Assembly (NCBI GenBank): GCA_023419515.1
Contig: JAEZXW010000041.1
Location: 1 to 8,569 of the forward strand
Length of the DNA stretch: 8,569 nucleotides
Reading direction: 5' to 3'
Source of the DNA: Actinomycetes bacterium
Lineage (GTDB): Bacteria; Actinomycetota; Coriobacteriia; Coriobacteriales; JAEZXW01
A program made the translations under genes and the position numbers. The first letter of the stretch is position 1. Each line of letters opens with the position of its first letter. The notes beneath the pieces are model-generated. The model made no database searches. It was not told the origin of the DNA and saw nothing but the letters and a program-made list of their open reading frames with translations. Below, in pieces: positions 1 through 6,213 of this stretch.

Positions 1-258
1 CTTGACTATCGAAGCCGCCTTGGGATGCTCCTCGACAAAGATCACCCGGTCGCCCCCTCGGCTCAAAAGCTCAAGCCCGAGGGCTCCTGAACCTGCAAAG
101 GCATCGAGCGCAAGCATGCCACTCGCATCGAGCTGATCAAACGCCGAAAACAACGCTGACATCATCGCCTCGCGGACGCGATCGGTGGTCGGGCGCGTCA
201 CTCTGCCATCGAGAGCCTTGATGGGGCGGCCCCGAAATTCTCCCGCGATAATCCTCAT
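1..258 (-). CDS. rsmD: 16S rRNA (guanine-N2) methyltransferase RsmD, N-terminal part, cut by window edge
   Basis: The first 86 codons are visible and the frame is open at position 1, so the 3' part is missing; the family is usually about 180-190 residues. RsmD methylates N2 of G966 (E. coli numbering) in 16S rRNA during small-subunit assembly, using S-adenosylmethionine. Visible hallmarks are the start MRIIAGEFRGR, the signature TRPTTDRVREAM near residues 21-32, the AdoMet-binding glycine motif LDAFAGSGALGLELLSRG at 51-68, and the acidic residues of FVEE at 74-77 that would hold the ribose. The catalytic NPPY motif lies beyond the edge. The ATG at 258 has a strong Shine-Dalgarno AGGAGG at 272-267, and the gene starts 4 bases after the recG stop, so the two are co-transcribed. 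Family membership is clear. coaD often follows rsmD but cannot be seen here. Confidence 0.93.
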   Translation of the reverse strand, partial: MRIIAGEFRGRPIKALDGRVTRPTTDRVREAMMSALFSAFDQLDASGMLALDAFAGSGALGLELLSRGGDRVIFVEEHPKAASIVK

Positions 259-262
259 GGAT

Positions 263-2434
263 CTATCCTCCTGAAACCTGGCGAAAGACATCTGCATACT
301 GACGCAAGAGCTCTGATTTAATCAGGGCGTATTTTGGATCACTGAGTGTGGGGTCATCGGCAACAATGGCTCTCGCAAGGCTATGTACCGCCTCGATGAG
401 CTCCAAATCTCGGGCAAAATCGACAAAACGCAAGGTAGCCGATCCATGCTGTTTACTGCCGACAAGCTCGCCCTCCTTGCGCAGAGACAGATCGTGCGTG
501 GCAAGTTCAAATCCATCTGAACTTTCCTCCAGCCAGTGCAGGCGCTTTTTTGCCTGAGGTGAACGCGTGGAAGCTGCTAAAAAGACCTGACCGGGTTTAC
601 TCCCTCGCCCGACTCGACCGCGCAGCTGATGTAGCTGTGCCAAGCCAAATCGCTCAGCATCCTCGTTGAGCATCACGGTTGCATTCGGCACGTCAACGCC
701 AACCTCAACCACAGTAGTCGCAACCAGGACATCGATCTTGCCTGCCCTAAACTCCTGCATGATCTCATCTTTTTCCTGAGATTTTAAGGCGCCAGTCAAA
801 AGCCCCACCCGATGCTCAGCAAAGACCGTACGCGAGAGCACCTCGAGCTCCTGAGTTGCCGCACGAAGCAATGAAGGGTCTTTGCCCTCCTCAAGAAGCC
901 GAGCTGCATGATCTACTTCATCCGCCTTGGATTTCGTGCCGATGAGTGGACAGATAACATAGCATTGCTCACCTCGCTCGATAGCTTCAAGCATCGCAGC
1001 GTATGCAATTCCGCGGTCTTGCTTGTTGATGAGCGTGGTCGTGACCGCACTTTGCATGCGCGGACGTGTACGGATAATCGACAAGTCAAGATCCCCGTAA
1101 AACGACAGCGCCAACGTACGCGGAATTGGCGTGGCGCTCATGACCAACAAATCGGCACCCTTGCCCTTTTGGCGCAGGCGAGCGCGCTGAGAGACACCAA
1201 AGCGGTGCTGCTCGTCGATGATAGCAAGGCCAAGCTGGGCAAACTGCACCTCCTCTTCAAGAAGCGCATGCGTCCCAAAGAGGCAGTCGATCTTATGCGA
1301 TTTAAGCTTGACGAGAAGATCGCGGCGCTCTGCCCGAGGCGTTGATCCGGTCAGGAGCGCCCAGCGCACTCCCGCTGCTGTCAACAGGCCACCAAGGCTT
1401 TGGGCGTATTGCTGGGCAAGCACGCTCGTAGGCGCCATCATAACCCCTTGATAACCGCTCTGCGCACAAGCGGCAAGCGCTCCACCTGCAACGACGGTCT
1501 TACCAGTGCCAACATCACCCAAAAGCATGCGATTCATAACCTGATCGGCGCACATATCTGCGCAAATCTCGCGCAACGCCTGATCTTGGTCGGCGGTAAA
1601 CTCAAATGGCAGCGCAGTCAAGTAGCGCTCAAACATCCCCTGCCCTGCTGGCTGGGCTGCCGCCGTATGAACGCAAGCCTTGGTGCCAAGGATCTCGTGC
1701 TCCTTGCGCAGCAAGAGTGCAAGCTGTAAAAGCAAAAGCTCATCAAAGGCAAGCCGACGCGTCGCCAGTTCAACCTCTTGCTTGGTCGCAGGAGCATGCA
1801 GCACTCGTATGAGCTGCTGGTGCGAGATGAGATCAAACTCCTCACGAATTTCTGGCTCAAGTGGGTCGATCGCATGTTGCGTATGTATGAGTGCTTCGGC
1901 TACCAGGCGAGCAACCCAACCGCGAGAAAGCCCTTGCGTTGCTGAGTAGAGCGGTACGATCTCTCTGCGATTGGCAAGCGTCTCATTATCATCAAGAATC
2001 TCAAAATGCGTTGGTGTCATGCGCTTGAATCCGCCACTTAAGCCCATCTTGCCCGCGCAGAGCAGGCGCATGCCGGTTTTAAGCTGCTCAGCCATCCAGG
2101 GCTGGTTAAAAAATCCCAAGATTACAACGCCCGTTTCGTCATAGGCGCCAACCTCAACGAGAGTCTTGCGCGAGCGCAGGCGTTTTGCTGTCACACTGTC
2201 GACTGTGACGATGATGGTTGCTGCATGGCCAACTGGAGCAAGCAGCACGGACGAAACCTCAGAAAAGTCAAGGTAGCGATGGGCAACATTAAAAGAAAGA
2301 TCGCCCAGCTTTGAAATCTTGAGGCGAGCAAGTTGGTCTTTTCGGGCGTCAGAAACAAAACGCATCGACTCAACCGGACGGTTGAGCGATGCGCTGTGCC
2401 GTGTTCTGTTGTGGAGCCAATTTTGTGCCTGCAT
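263..2434 (-). CDS. recG: ATP-dependent DNA helicase RecG
   Basis: RecG remodels stalled replication forks and branch-migrates Holliday junctions and D/R-loops. Using the ATG at 2434 gives 723 residues, slightly over the usual 680-700. An in-frame TTG 12 bases upstream (2446), directly after an in-frame TGA, would give 727. Neither start has a good Shine-Dalgarno; the ATG has only a weak GAGTG. In 727-residue numbering: N-terminal helical segment about 28-60, OB-fold wedge about 70-150, Walker A GDVGTGKT 310-317, Walker B DEQH 411-414, motif III SATPIPRT 437-444, motif V TTVVEVGVDVP about 577-587, motif VI QLHQLRGRVGRG 604-615, and the C-terminal TRG-type region with KEGELVGSKQHG near 657-668. 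All helicase motifs are intact. The start lies 27 bases after the fakA stop and the stop lies 4 bases before rsmD, so it is an internal operon gene with no visible promoter of its own. Confidence 0.97.
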   Translation of the reverse strand: MQAQNWLHNRTRHSASLNRPVESMRFVSDARKDQLARLKISKLGDLSFNVAHRYLDFSEVSSVLLAPVGHAATIIVTVDSVTAKRLRSRKTLVEVGAYDETGVVILGFFNQPWMAEQLKTGMRLLCAGKMGLSGGFKRMTPTHFEILDDNETLANRREIVPLYSATQGLSRGWVARLVAEALIHTQHAIDPLEPEIREEFDLISHQQLIRVLHAPATKQEVELATRRLAFDELLLLQLALLLRKEHEILGTKACVHTAAAQPAGQGMFERYLTALPFEFTADQDQALREICADMCADQVMNRMLLGDVGTGKTVVAGGALAACAQSGYQGVMMAPTSVLAQQYAQSLGGLLTAAGVRWALLTGSTPRAERRDLLVKLKSHKIDCLFGTHALLEEEVQFAQLGLAIIDEQHRFGVSQRARLRQKGKGADLLVMSATPIPRTLALSFYGDLDLSIIRTRPRMQSAVTTTLINKQDRGIAYAAMLEAIERGEQCYVICPLIGTKSKADEVDHAARLLEEGKDPSLLRAATQELEVLSRTVFAEHRVGLLTGALKSQEKDEIMQEFRAGKIDVLVATTVVEVGVDVPNATVMLNEDAERFGLAQLHQLRGRVGRGSKPGQVFLAASTRSPQAKKRLHWLEESSDGFELATHDLSLRKEGELVGSKQHGSATLRFVDFARDLELIEAVHSLARAIVADDPTLSDPKYALIKSELLRQYADVFRQVSGG
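267..272 (-). promoter_or_regulatory. Ribosome-binding site of rsmD inside the recG 3' end
   Basis: On the minus strand AGGAGG ends 8 bases before the rsmD ATG. It overlaps the last sense codons of recG (Ser-Gly-Gly-stop), so ribosomes finishing RecG pass over the rsmD initiation site. This supports the ATG at 258 and suggests translational coupling. Confidence 0.8.
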
Positions 2435-2461
2435 GGCTTCACTCAATCAAATATCTAAGAT

Positions 2462-4147
2462 TTAAGGCTCAAGCGAAAAGATAACGGGATAGAGTGGCTG
2501 CTCACCACGATGTGCCTCGATCTCAAGATCAGCAGTGCGTTTTGAGAGCGCCGTTTGCAGCTTGCCAAACGCCTCGTCATCAAGGTCCTTGCCAGCTAAA
2601 AGCGTCATGAGGCTACCATAGTCTTGCTCGACCATATAAGCCGCCAAATCACAGGCCACCTCTTGCACCGATGAACCGACGACGACGATCTTATCATCAC
2701 AAATTCCCATAACGTCACCCGCTTTGATGGGTGAGCCATCATGAGCGGTTGAATCCTTCACAGCGGTCGTAACCTCGCCATCGTGCACCTCGGCAAGCGC
2801 CTCAGTCATTGCCTTGAGATTATCCTCGAGTGTACCTTCGGTATCGAGGTTAAAAAGGGCTGCAAACGCCTGGGGCACTGACTTGGTTGGCACGACGCCC
2901 ACTTCTTTGCTGGCAGCACCTGCAGCCGACTGAGCGGCCATGATGATATTCTTGTTGTTTGGCAAGACGATGACCTGAGCGGCATTAACCGCATTAATAC
3001 CATCAAGAATGTCTTTCGTGGATGGGTTCATCGTCTGACCACCGCTGATGATGTGGTCAACACCCAATGACTCAAGAATCTCAGCCATGCCTGAGCCCGA
3101 CGCCACCGCCACGATGCCGAGTGGCTTTTCTGGCTGTACTGGCTTTTCAGAGGCTGTGGCTGGGGCTGCGGTAGCACCATGACCGTCAGCTGCGATCTTC
3201 TCGGTGCGCTCATGAGCCTGTAGCCTCATGTTGTGAATGTGTACCTCGCTGATGTCACCGCGCTCAAGCATGTAGTTCAAAACGCGGTCAGGATGATCGG
3301 TGTGTACGTGCACCTTGTAGTTTGGCTCAGCACCGACGAGCAAGTCACAATCGCCCTGCTCAGAAAGGAAAATACGGGCTGCATCCTCGTCAAAGTTCTT
3401 AGCGTGGAACAAAAACTCGGTACAGTAGGTGAACTCTGAGTCATCCCAATCATCATTCAGCTCGATGGCGACGACACCCTCGTCCTCAGGCTTGCCGCCC
3501 AGAAGCTCATCCATCACCTGAACGCGGCCAGTCACGCCAGCGACAAAGCCTGCCAAGAAGGTCGCCAACCCCATGCCGCCCGCGTCAACGACGCCGTTTT
3601 CCTTGAGAACAGGAAGCTTTTCGGGGGTGCGCTTGACCGCCTCAAAACTCTCTGCCACAAGCGAATCAAGCATCTCGAGAATGTCCATCTTTTGACGCGC
3701 GCACTTCTCGGCGTGATCTGCCGTCTCCTTCAAGACAGTGAGGATGGTGCCCTCAACCGGCTTTCGCACGGCATTGAACGAAACCTTAACTGCATGCTTG
3801 AATGCGCGGGCAACATCAGCACTCGTGACCTCGTTCTTCTCGTCAAAAGTCGAGAAATACTCAGCAAGACCGCGCATAATCTGACTGGTAATCACACCTG
3901 AATTACCACGAGCACCCATAAGTGAGCCATGGATCGTTCGTTCACAGACCTGCGCCAGAGAAGCATTTGCCTCAAGCGCCTCAAGCTCAGTGGCAACCGA
4001 CTTCAAGGTCAGCGCCATGTTAATTCCGGTGTCACCATCGGGCACGGGAAAGACGTTGAGACGGTTGATGTCTTCGGACTGATCGTGCACCGCCTGTGCG
4101 CCTGCAATAATGCCTTTACGAATAGTCAAAGCAAGTTTTGTCGACAC
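2462..4147 (-). CDS. fakA: Fatty acid kinase catalytic subunit FakA (DhaL/DAK2 domain protein)
   Basis: FakA phosphorylates fatty acids that are presented by a separate FakB (DegV-family) carrier, giving acyl-phosphate for phospholipid synthesis; it is cytosolic. The 561 residues match the usual length of about 550. The N-terminal DhaL-like kinase domain (about 1-205) has the metal/ATP motif NVFPVPDGDTG at 31-41 and GARGNSGVI at 78-86. The middle domain (about 220-315) has C242 and the VHVHTD motif with H280 and H282, which line up by position with the zinc site described for Staphylococcus FakA. An Ala/Pro-rich linker (about 318-341) leads to a DegV-like C-terminal domain (about 342-561) with SGGQTMNPSTKDIL near 368-381. 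The start is a GTG with GAAAGG six bases upstream. No fakB lies in the window, so the carrier must be encoded elsewhere. Many databases call such proteins DAK2 or dihydroxyacetone kinase-like; the DGDTG plus DegV-like layout favours FakA. Confidence 0.92.
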   Translation of the reverse strand: MSTKLALTIRKGIIAGAQAVHDQSEDINRLNVFPVPDGDTGINMALTLKSVATELEALEANASLAQVCERTIHGSLMGARGNSGVITSQIMRGLAEYFSTFDEKNEVTSADVARAFKHAVKVSFNAVRKPVEGTILTVLKETADHAEKCARQKMDILEMLDSLVAESFEAVKRTPEKLPVLKENGVVDAGGMGLATFLAGFVAGVTGRVQVMDELLGGKPEDEGVVAIELNDDWDDSEFTYCTEFLFHAKNFDEDAARIFLSEQGDCDLLVGAEPNYKVHVHTDHPDRVLNYMLERGDISEVHIHNMRLQAHERTEKIAADGHGATAAPATASEKPVQPEKPLGIVAVASGSGMAEILESLGVDHIISGGQTMNPSTKDILDGINAVNAAQVIVLPNNKNIIMAAQSAAGAASKEVGVVPTKSVPQAFAALFNLDTEGTLEDNLKAMTEALAEVHDGEVTTAVKDSTAHDGSPIKAGDVMGICDDKIVVVGSSVQEVACDLAAYMVEQDYGSLMTLLAGKDLDDEAFGKLQTALSKRTADLEIEAHRGEQPLYPVIFSLEP

Positions 4148-4153
4148 GGGTTA

Positions 4154-4159
4154 CCTTTC
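4154..4159 (-). promoter_or_regulatory. Ribosome-binding site of fakA
   Basis: Minus-strand GAAAGG lies 6 bases before the GTG at 4147. It supports a GTG start and sits only 6 bases downstream of the 8-bp hairpin at 4166-4190. Confidence 0.65.
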
Positions 4160-4165
4160 AACAGG

Positions 4166-4190
4166 TGTTTGCACTTACAAGCTGCAAACA
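4166..4190 (-). repeat. Perfect 8-bp inverted repeat between asp23 and fakA
   Basis: TGTTTGCA (4166-4173) and TGCAAACA (4183-4190) are exact reverse complements around a 9-base loop. In the leftward transcript this forms a hairpin just upstream of the fakA ribosome-binding site. No U-run follows, so it does not look like an intrinsic terminator. It could affect mRNA processing or translation, or be a protein-binding palindrome. Confidence 0.6.
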
Positions 4191-4197
4191 TGACGAG

Positions 4198-4225
4198 ACG
4201 CAAGCGCTCACTATTGGCGCTGCGT
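4198..4225 (-). repeat. GC-rich hairpin with one bulged base between asp23 and fakA
   Basis: The arm 4198-4207 (ACGCAAGCGC) pairs with 4217-4225 (GCGCTGCGT) to give nine base pairs with one bulged A on the first arm and a 9-base loop. It starts 18 bases after the asp23 stop codon and lies 7 bases from the second hairpin at 4166-4190. No T-run follows on the transcribed strand. A role as an intercistronic processing or stabilising element is inference. Confidence 0.55.
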
Positions 4226-4243
4226 AATCTAGTTATCTGATAT

Positions 4244-4591
4244 TTATGAGTGGACTTTCAGTCCTTTGACATGCACATTAATCTCATGAGGGACGATCTG
4301 AGCAATCGTTGAAAGCACATACGCCACGCGCTCCTGCAGATTTGCACTCACGACCGAAATATTGACGCCGTACTCGACCACGATGTAGAGATCGATGACG
4401 AGCTTGCCATCCTCATTAGCGATTACGATACCGCGCTTGAGCTTATTGGCAGGCAGGAGGTTAATAAGTCCCTCTGCCGCATTCGCATCGATCATGCCAA
4501 CGATGCCATAACACTCGCTTGCTGCATAACCAGCAAGATCTGCGATCACGTTATTTGATACGCTCAAGCCACCTTTGGTCTTCTCACGCAT
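4244..4591 (-). CDS. Asp23/Gls24 family envelope stress-type protein
   Basis: This small protein belongs to the Asp23/Gls24 (DUF322) family, found in Gram-positive bacteria and often encoded directly before fakA; YloU of Bacillus holds the same position. Members associate with the cell envelope or with membrane anchors, and their biochemical role is unclear. Family features visible are the start G-GLSVSNNVIADLAGYAASECYGIVGM, the strand IDLYIVVEYGVNI and the C-terminal INVHVKGLKV. There is no signal peptide or membrane segment. The start at ATG 4591 gives 115 residues and has AAAGGA at a 9-base spacing. The longer reading from TTG 4600 would put the start codon directly against that site and is unlikely. 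It is the first gene of the leftward operon, behind a good -10 box, and is followed by two hairpins before fakA. Confidence 0.9.
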   Translation of the reverse strand: MREKTKGGLSVSNNVIADLAGYAASECYGIVGMIDANAAEGLINLLPANKLKRGIVIANEDGKLVIDLYIVVEYGVNISVVSANLQERVAYVLSTIAQIVPHEINVHVKGLKVHS

Positions 4592-4600
4592 AATAATCAA

Positions 4601-4606
4601 TCCTTT
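4601..4606 (-). promoter_or_regulatory. Ribosome-binding site that fixes the asp23 start
   Basis: AAAGGA on the minus strand is 9 bases from the ATG at 4591 but has zero spacing to the in-frame TTG at 4600. It therefore selects the ATG. Confidence 0.65.
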
Positions 4607-4624
4607 CGGGAGTCAATCTTACCC

Positions 4625-4653
4625 ATTATATAATGAAGTCTCGCCATCGTTGA
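4625..4653 (-). promoter_or_regulatory. Predicted promoter of the asp23-fakA-recG-rsmD operon
   Basis: A perfect -10 hexamer TATAAT occupies 4630-4625 on the minus strand. A partial -35 hexamer TCAACG (4653-4648, three of six matches to TTGACA) lies 17 bases upstream. Transcription would start near 4618 and leave a leader of about 27 bases with its ribosome-binding site. The core ATTATATAAT is palindromic, so a TATAAT also reads rightward, but no matching -35 was seen on that side. Confidence 0.6.
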
Positions 4654-4665
4654 GCAGCCTGCCGT

Positions 4666-4725
4666 CTGCGCAAAATCAACGGTCTTCACGTGCAAACAAA
4701 CGATTTGTGTATTTACTGCGCAAAA
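4666..4725. repeat. 10-base direct repeat CTGCGCAAAA spaced 50 bases apart
   Basis: CTGCGCAAAA occurs identically at 4666-4675 and 4716-4725, start to start exactly 50 bases, in the short region between the divergent asp23 and rpmB genes. The second copy overlaps the predicted -35 region of rpmB and the first lies just upstream of the asp23 -35. The spacing is near five helical turns, so two sites on one DNA face for a regulator is possible; chance cannot be excluded. Confidence 0.5.
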
Positions 4726-4745
4726 CTTATCCACTGTGGTATCAT
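4717..4745 (+). promoter_or_regulatory. Predicted extended -10 promoter of rpmB
   Basis: An extended -10 element TGGTATCAT lies at 4737-4745, with five of six -10 matches plus the upstream TGn. A poor -35 candidate TGCGCA (4717-4722) is 17 bases upstream, which is common when the TGn is present. Transcription would start near 4752, leaving a leader of about 64 bases. A weaker alternative is TTCACG (4685-4690) with TGTATT (4708-4713). Confidence 0.4.
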
Positions 4746-4750
4746 TCTGC

Positions 4751-4793
4751 AGCTGTATGAATCTCAAATCGCATGCAATTGAGCATATGAGCT
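4751..4793 (+). promoter_or_regulatory. Bulged hairpin in the rpmB leader
   Basis: Three short helices stack: 4751-4754 with 4790-4793, 4755-4759 with 4784-4788 (one G-U pair), and 4763-4767 with 4779-4783. They are separated by one bulged G (4789) and a three-base bulge (4760-4762), and closed by an 11-base loop containing GCATGC. This gives 14 pairs starting at the predicted 5' end of the transcript and ending 8 bases before the ribosome-binding site. A 5' stabilising hairpin or a ribosomal-protein leader is possible. I recognise no known leader family. Confidence 0.4.
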
Positions 4794-4801
4794 TAAAGTA
4801 T

Positions 4802-4807
4802 AAGGAG
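4802..4807 (+). promoter_or_regulatory. Ribosome-binding site of rpmB
   Basis: AAGGAG lies 8 bases before the ATG at 4816, a strong and well-spaced Shine-Dalgarno expected for a highly expressed ribosomal protein. Confidence 0.85.
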
Positions 4808-4815
4808 TTAAGAGT

Positions 4816-5007
4816 ATGTCTAAGGTCTGCCAGATCTGCGGTAAGCGTCCTGTTGCTGGTCGCAGCATCAGCCACTCACACCGCGTAACCAACCGTGTTT
4901 TTCGTCCTAACATTCAACGCGTTACGGTTGTTATCGATGGTCACAAGCGTAAGATGAACGTGTGCACCCAGTGTCTCAAGAAGGGCACCATTCAGCGCTC
5001 GCTCTAA
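4816..5007 (+). CDS. rpmB: 50S ribosomal protein L28, zinc-binding type
   Basis: L28 is a small protein of the large ribosomal subunit. The 63-residue length and the start SKVCQICGKRPVAGRSISHS are typical of the bL28 family. Two CxxC pairs (C5/C8 and C50/C53) are intact, so this is the Zn-binding (C+) form rather than the Cys-less form that some bacteria induce in zinc starvation. The basic core around residues 22-47 is the rRNA-contacting part. The gene stands alone, reading opposite to its neighbours on both sides, with a strong ribosome-binding site, a candidate promoter and leader hairpin upstream, and an intrinsic terminator 45 bases after the stop. Identification is secure. Confidence 0.97.
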   Translation: MSKVCQICGKRPVAGRSISHSHRVTNRVFRPNIQRVTVVIDGHKRKMNVCTQCLKKGTIQRSL

Positions 5008-5026
5008 GCTTTGCTCAACCATACTC

Positions 5027-5047
5027 TTCACGCCACATACGTGTGAA
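5027..5047 (+). repeat. Small hairpin ahead of the rpmB terminator
   Basis: TTCACGC (5027-5033) pairs with GTGTGAA (5041-5047), seven pairs with one G-U, around a 7-base loop. It lies 5 bases before the terminator stem. No T-run follows, so it is more likely a 3'-end stabilising stem than a second terminator, or chance. Confidence 0.35.
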
Positions 5048-5052
5048 TATTC

Positions 5053-5080
5053 GCCCTCGCCTCAGTGCGGGGGCTTTTTT
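5053..5080 (+). terminator. Rho-independent terminator of rpmB
   Basis: GCCCTCGC (5053-5060) pairs fully with GCGGGGGC (5067-5074), with one G-U, around the loop CTCAGT. Six T residues follow at 5075-5080. It serves the rightward rpmB transcript. Reading leftward there is no T-run after the stem, so it is unlikely to stop the cobalamin operon. In 5081-5193 I see no gene and no convincing terminator for cbiB. Confidence 0.92.
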
Positions 5081-5193
5081 ATGCCGTGATGAGGGGTTGC
5101 AGTAAATATCTGAAACGATGGAATTTAAGGAATAAGAAACGAGACGTGCAGAGGCTTAAAGATTGGCACTCGTGAATGAGATGAACAGCGAGT

Positions 5194-6213
5194 TTATCGA
5201 GAGTGCTTGCAGATCAGACGTAAGCCCAAGCTTACGATGAGTGTTGTTCCGATAAGGGCAACTCCAGCCACTGCACAGGTTGCTTGGCTTAAACGTTTTG
5301 CCCGCTCGATATCGGGGCGCATGGCAGACCTGCCTTGCTCATTGAGATACGGTCGTTCAACCACCCCAGTTTGATAGGGAACCGGTCCATTGAGCTTAAG
5401 ATGCAATGCTCCTGCAAAGGCAGACTCAGGCCATGCGGCGTTAGGGCTTTGATGCTTGGCATGATCTTCAATCACCACGCGCATAGCACCACGCATGTCC
5501 TCTCCTACCAACTGCGCAGCAATCACCGTGCTTACCGCTGTTAAGCGTGCGGGAATAAATGCTGCCACATCGTCAAGCCGAGCTGCCCCCCATCCAAAAT
5601 AACGATGCGGCAGAGCGCGATACCCATAGAGCGAATCAAGCGTTGAGATCGCCTTATATCCCCAAATAAAAGCAGGTGCCGAGCCACAGAGGCTGCCAAC
5701 GCATCCCCAAAAGAGTGGAGTGATAAAGGCATCGTTGGTGTTTTCTGCGAGCGTCTCGATAGTGGCTGAGCAGATCTGACTATTCGTTAATTCGTTGGTT
5801 TGACGACCAACGTACTGACCAAGAGCGATGCGAGCCTGCGTCAGATCCCCGCGCAGATGCGATACGATGAGCGCTTGATTCACCTCATCAGCTGCCTGCC
5901 AGAGTGATCGAGCGGCCAGTGCGCTGCCGATGATAAGCGCACTACCAATCACTCCCGTGCGTCGTGCTAGCGCACCAGCAACCGAAGCGCTGACAAGGAC
6001 GCAGGCACTCACACACGCAACACCCGCAAGTCGTTGCAATTCAGGATGAGAAGCTTCATGAAAAAGTACTGAGCGTAAATCTTGTGCAAGGTAGTAAATC
6101 CCATTCACGGGATGCGGGAGGTTTTTGGGGTCGCCCACCAGCGCATCAGCCGCACAAGCACCGACGAGCATGCCTGCCATGTGAGTTATGCTGTGTTGAC
6201 ACTGATCAGACAT
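5194..6213 (-). CDS. cbiB: Adenosylcobinamide-phosphate synthase CbiB (CobD)
   Basis: CbiB is an integral membrane enzyme that joins an aminopropanol (phosphate) arm to adenosylcobyric acid, giving adenosylcobinamide (phosphate) for nucleotide-loop assembly. The 339 residues are slightly long for the family (about 310-320). Motifs seen: GDP...HPV at 27-36, ARIALGQYVGRQT at 127-139, ETLAENTND at 153-161, the YKAISTLDSLYGYR region at 186-199, GWGAARLDDV at 207-216, IPARLTA at 220-226 and HQSPNAAWPE at 254-263. Hydrophobic membrane segments are likely near 62-84, 87-104, 165-186 and 311-334. One oddity is VGRQT where most relatives have VGRDT. The ATG at 6213 overlaps the end of the upstream fusion gene by 8 bases and has AAGG nine bases upstream, so translation is probably coupled. 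It is the last visible gene of the cobalamin operon. Confidence 0.95.
   Translation of the reverse strand: MSDQCQHSITHMAGMLVGACAADALVGDPKNLPHPVNGIYYLAQDLRSVLFHEASHPELQRLAGVACVSACVLVSASVAGALARRTGVIGSALIIGSALAARSLWQAADEVNQALIVSHLRGDLTQARIALGQYVGRQTNELTNSQICSATIETLAENTNDAFITPLFWGCVGSLCGSAPAFIWGYKAISTLDSLYGYRALPHRYFGWGAARLDDVAAFIPARLTAVSTVIAAQLVGEDMRGAMRVVIEDHAKHQSPNAAWPESAFAGALHLKLNGPVPYQTGVVERPYLNEQGRSAMRPDIERAKRLSQATCAVAGVALIGTTLIVSLGLRLICKHSR

Noticed and set aside
908..1345. A 145-codon rightward open frame
   Set aside because: It lies wholly antisense to the conserved helicase core of recG and resembles no known protein.
4598..4600. TTG start for the Asp23/Gls24 gene
   Set aside because: The ribosome-binding site abuts it with no spacing; the ATG at 4591 has a normal 9-base spacing.
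4727..4735. DnaA-box-like TTATCCACT
   Set aside because: Eight of nine bases match the consensus, but it is a single copy inside the rpmB promoter with no box cluster, AT-rich unwinding element or dnaA/dnaN nearby; probably chance.
4597..4875. A 92-codon leftward open frame upstream of asp23
   Set aside because: It runs antisense into the start of rpmB and across both promoters, with no recognisable domain and no plausible ribosome-binding site.
5081..5193. Search for a leftward terminator after cbiB
   Set aside because: Only a 5-bp stem with a 16-base loop and no T-run was found, so no terminator is called.
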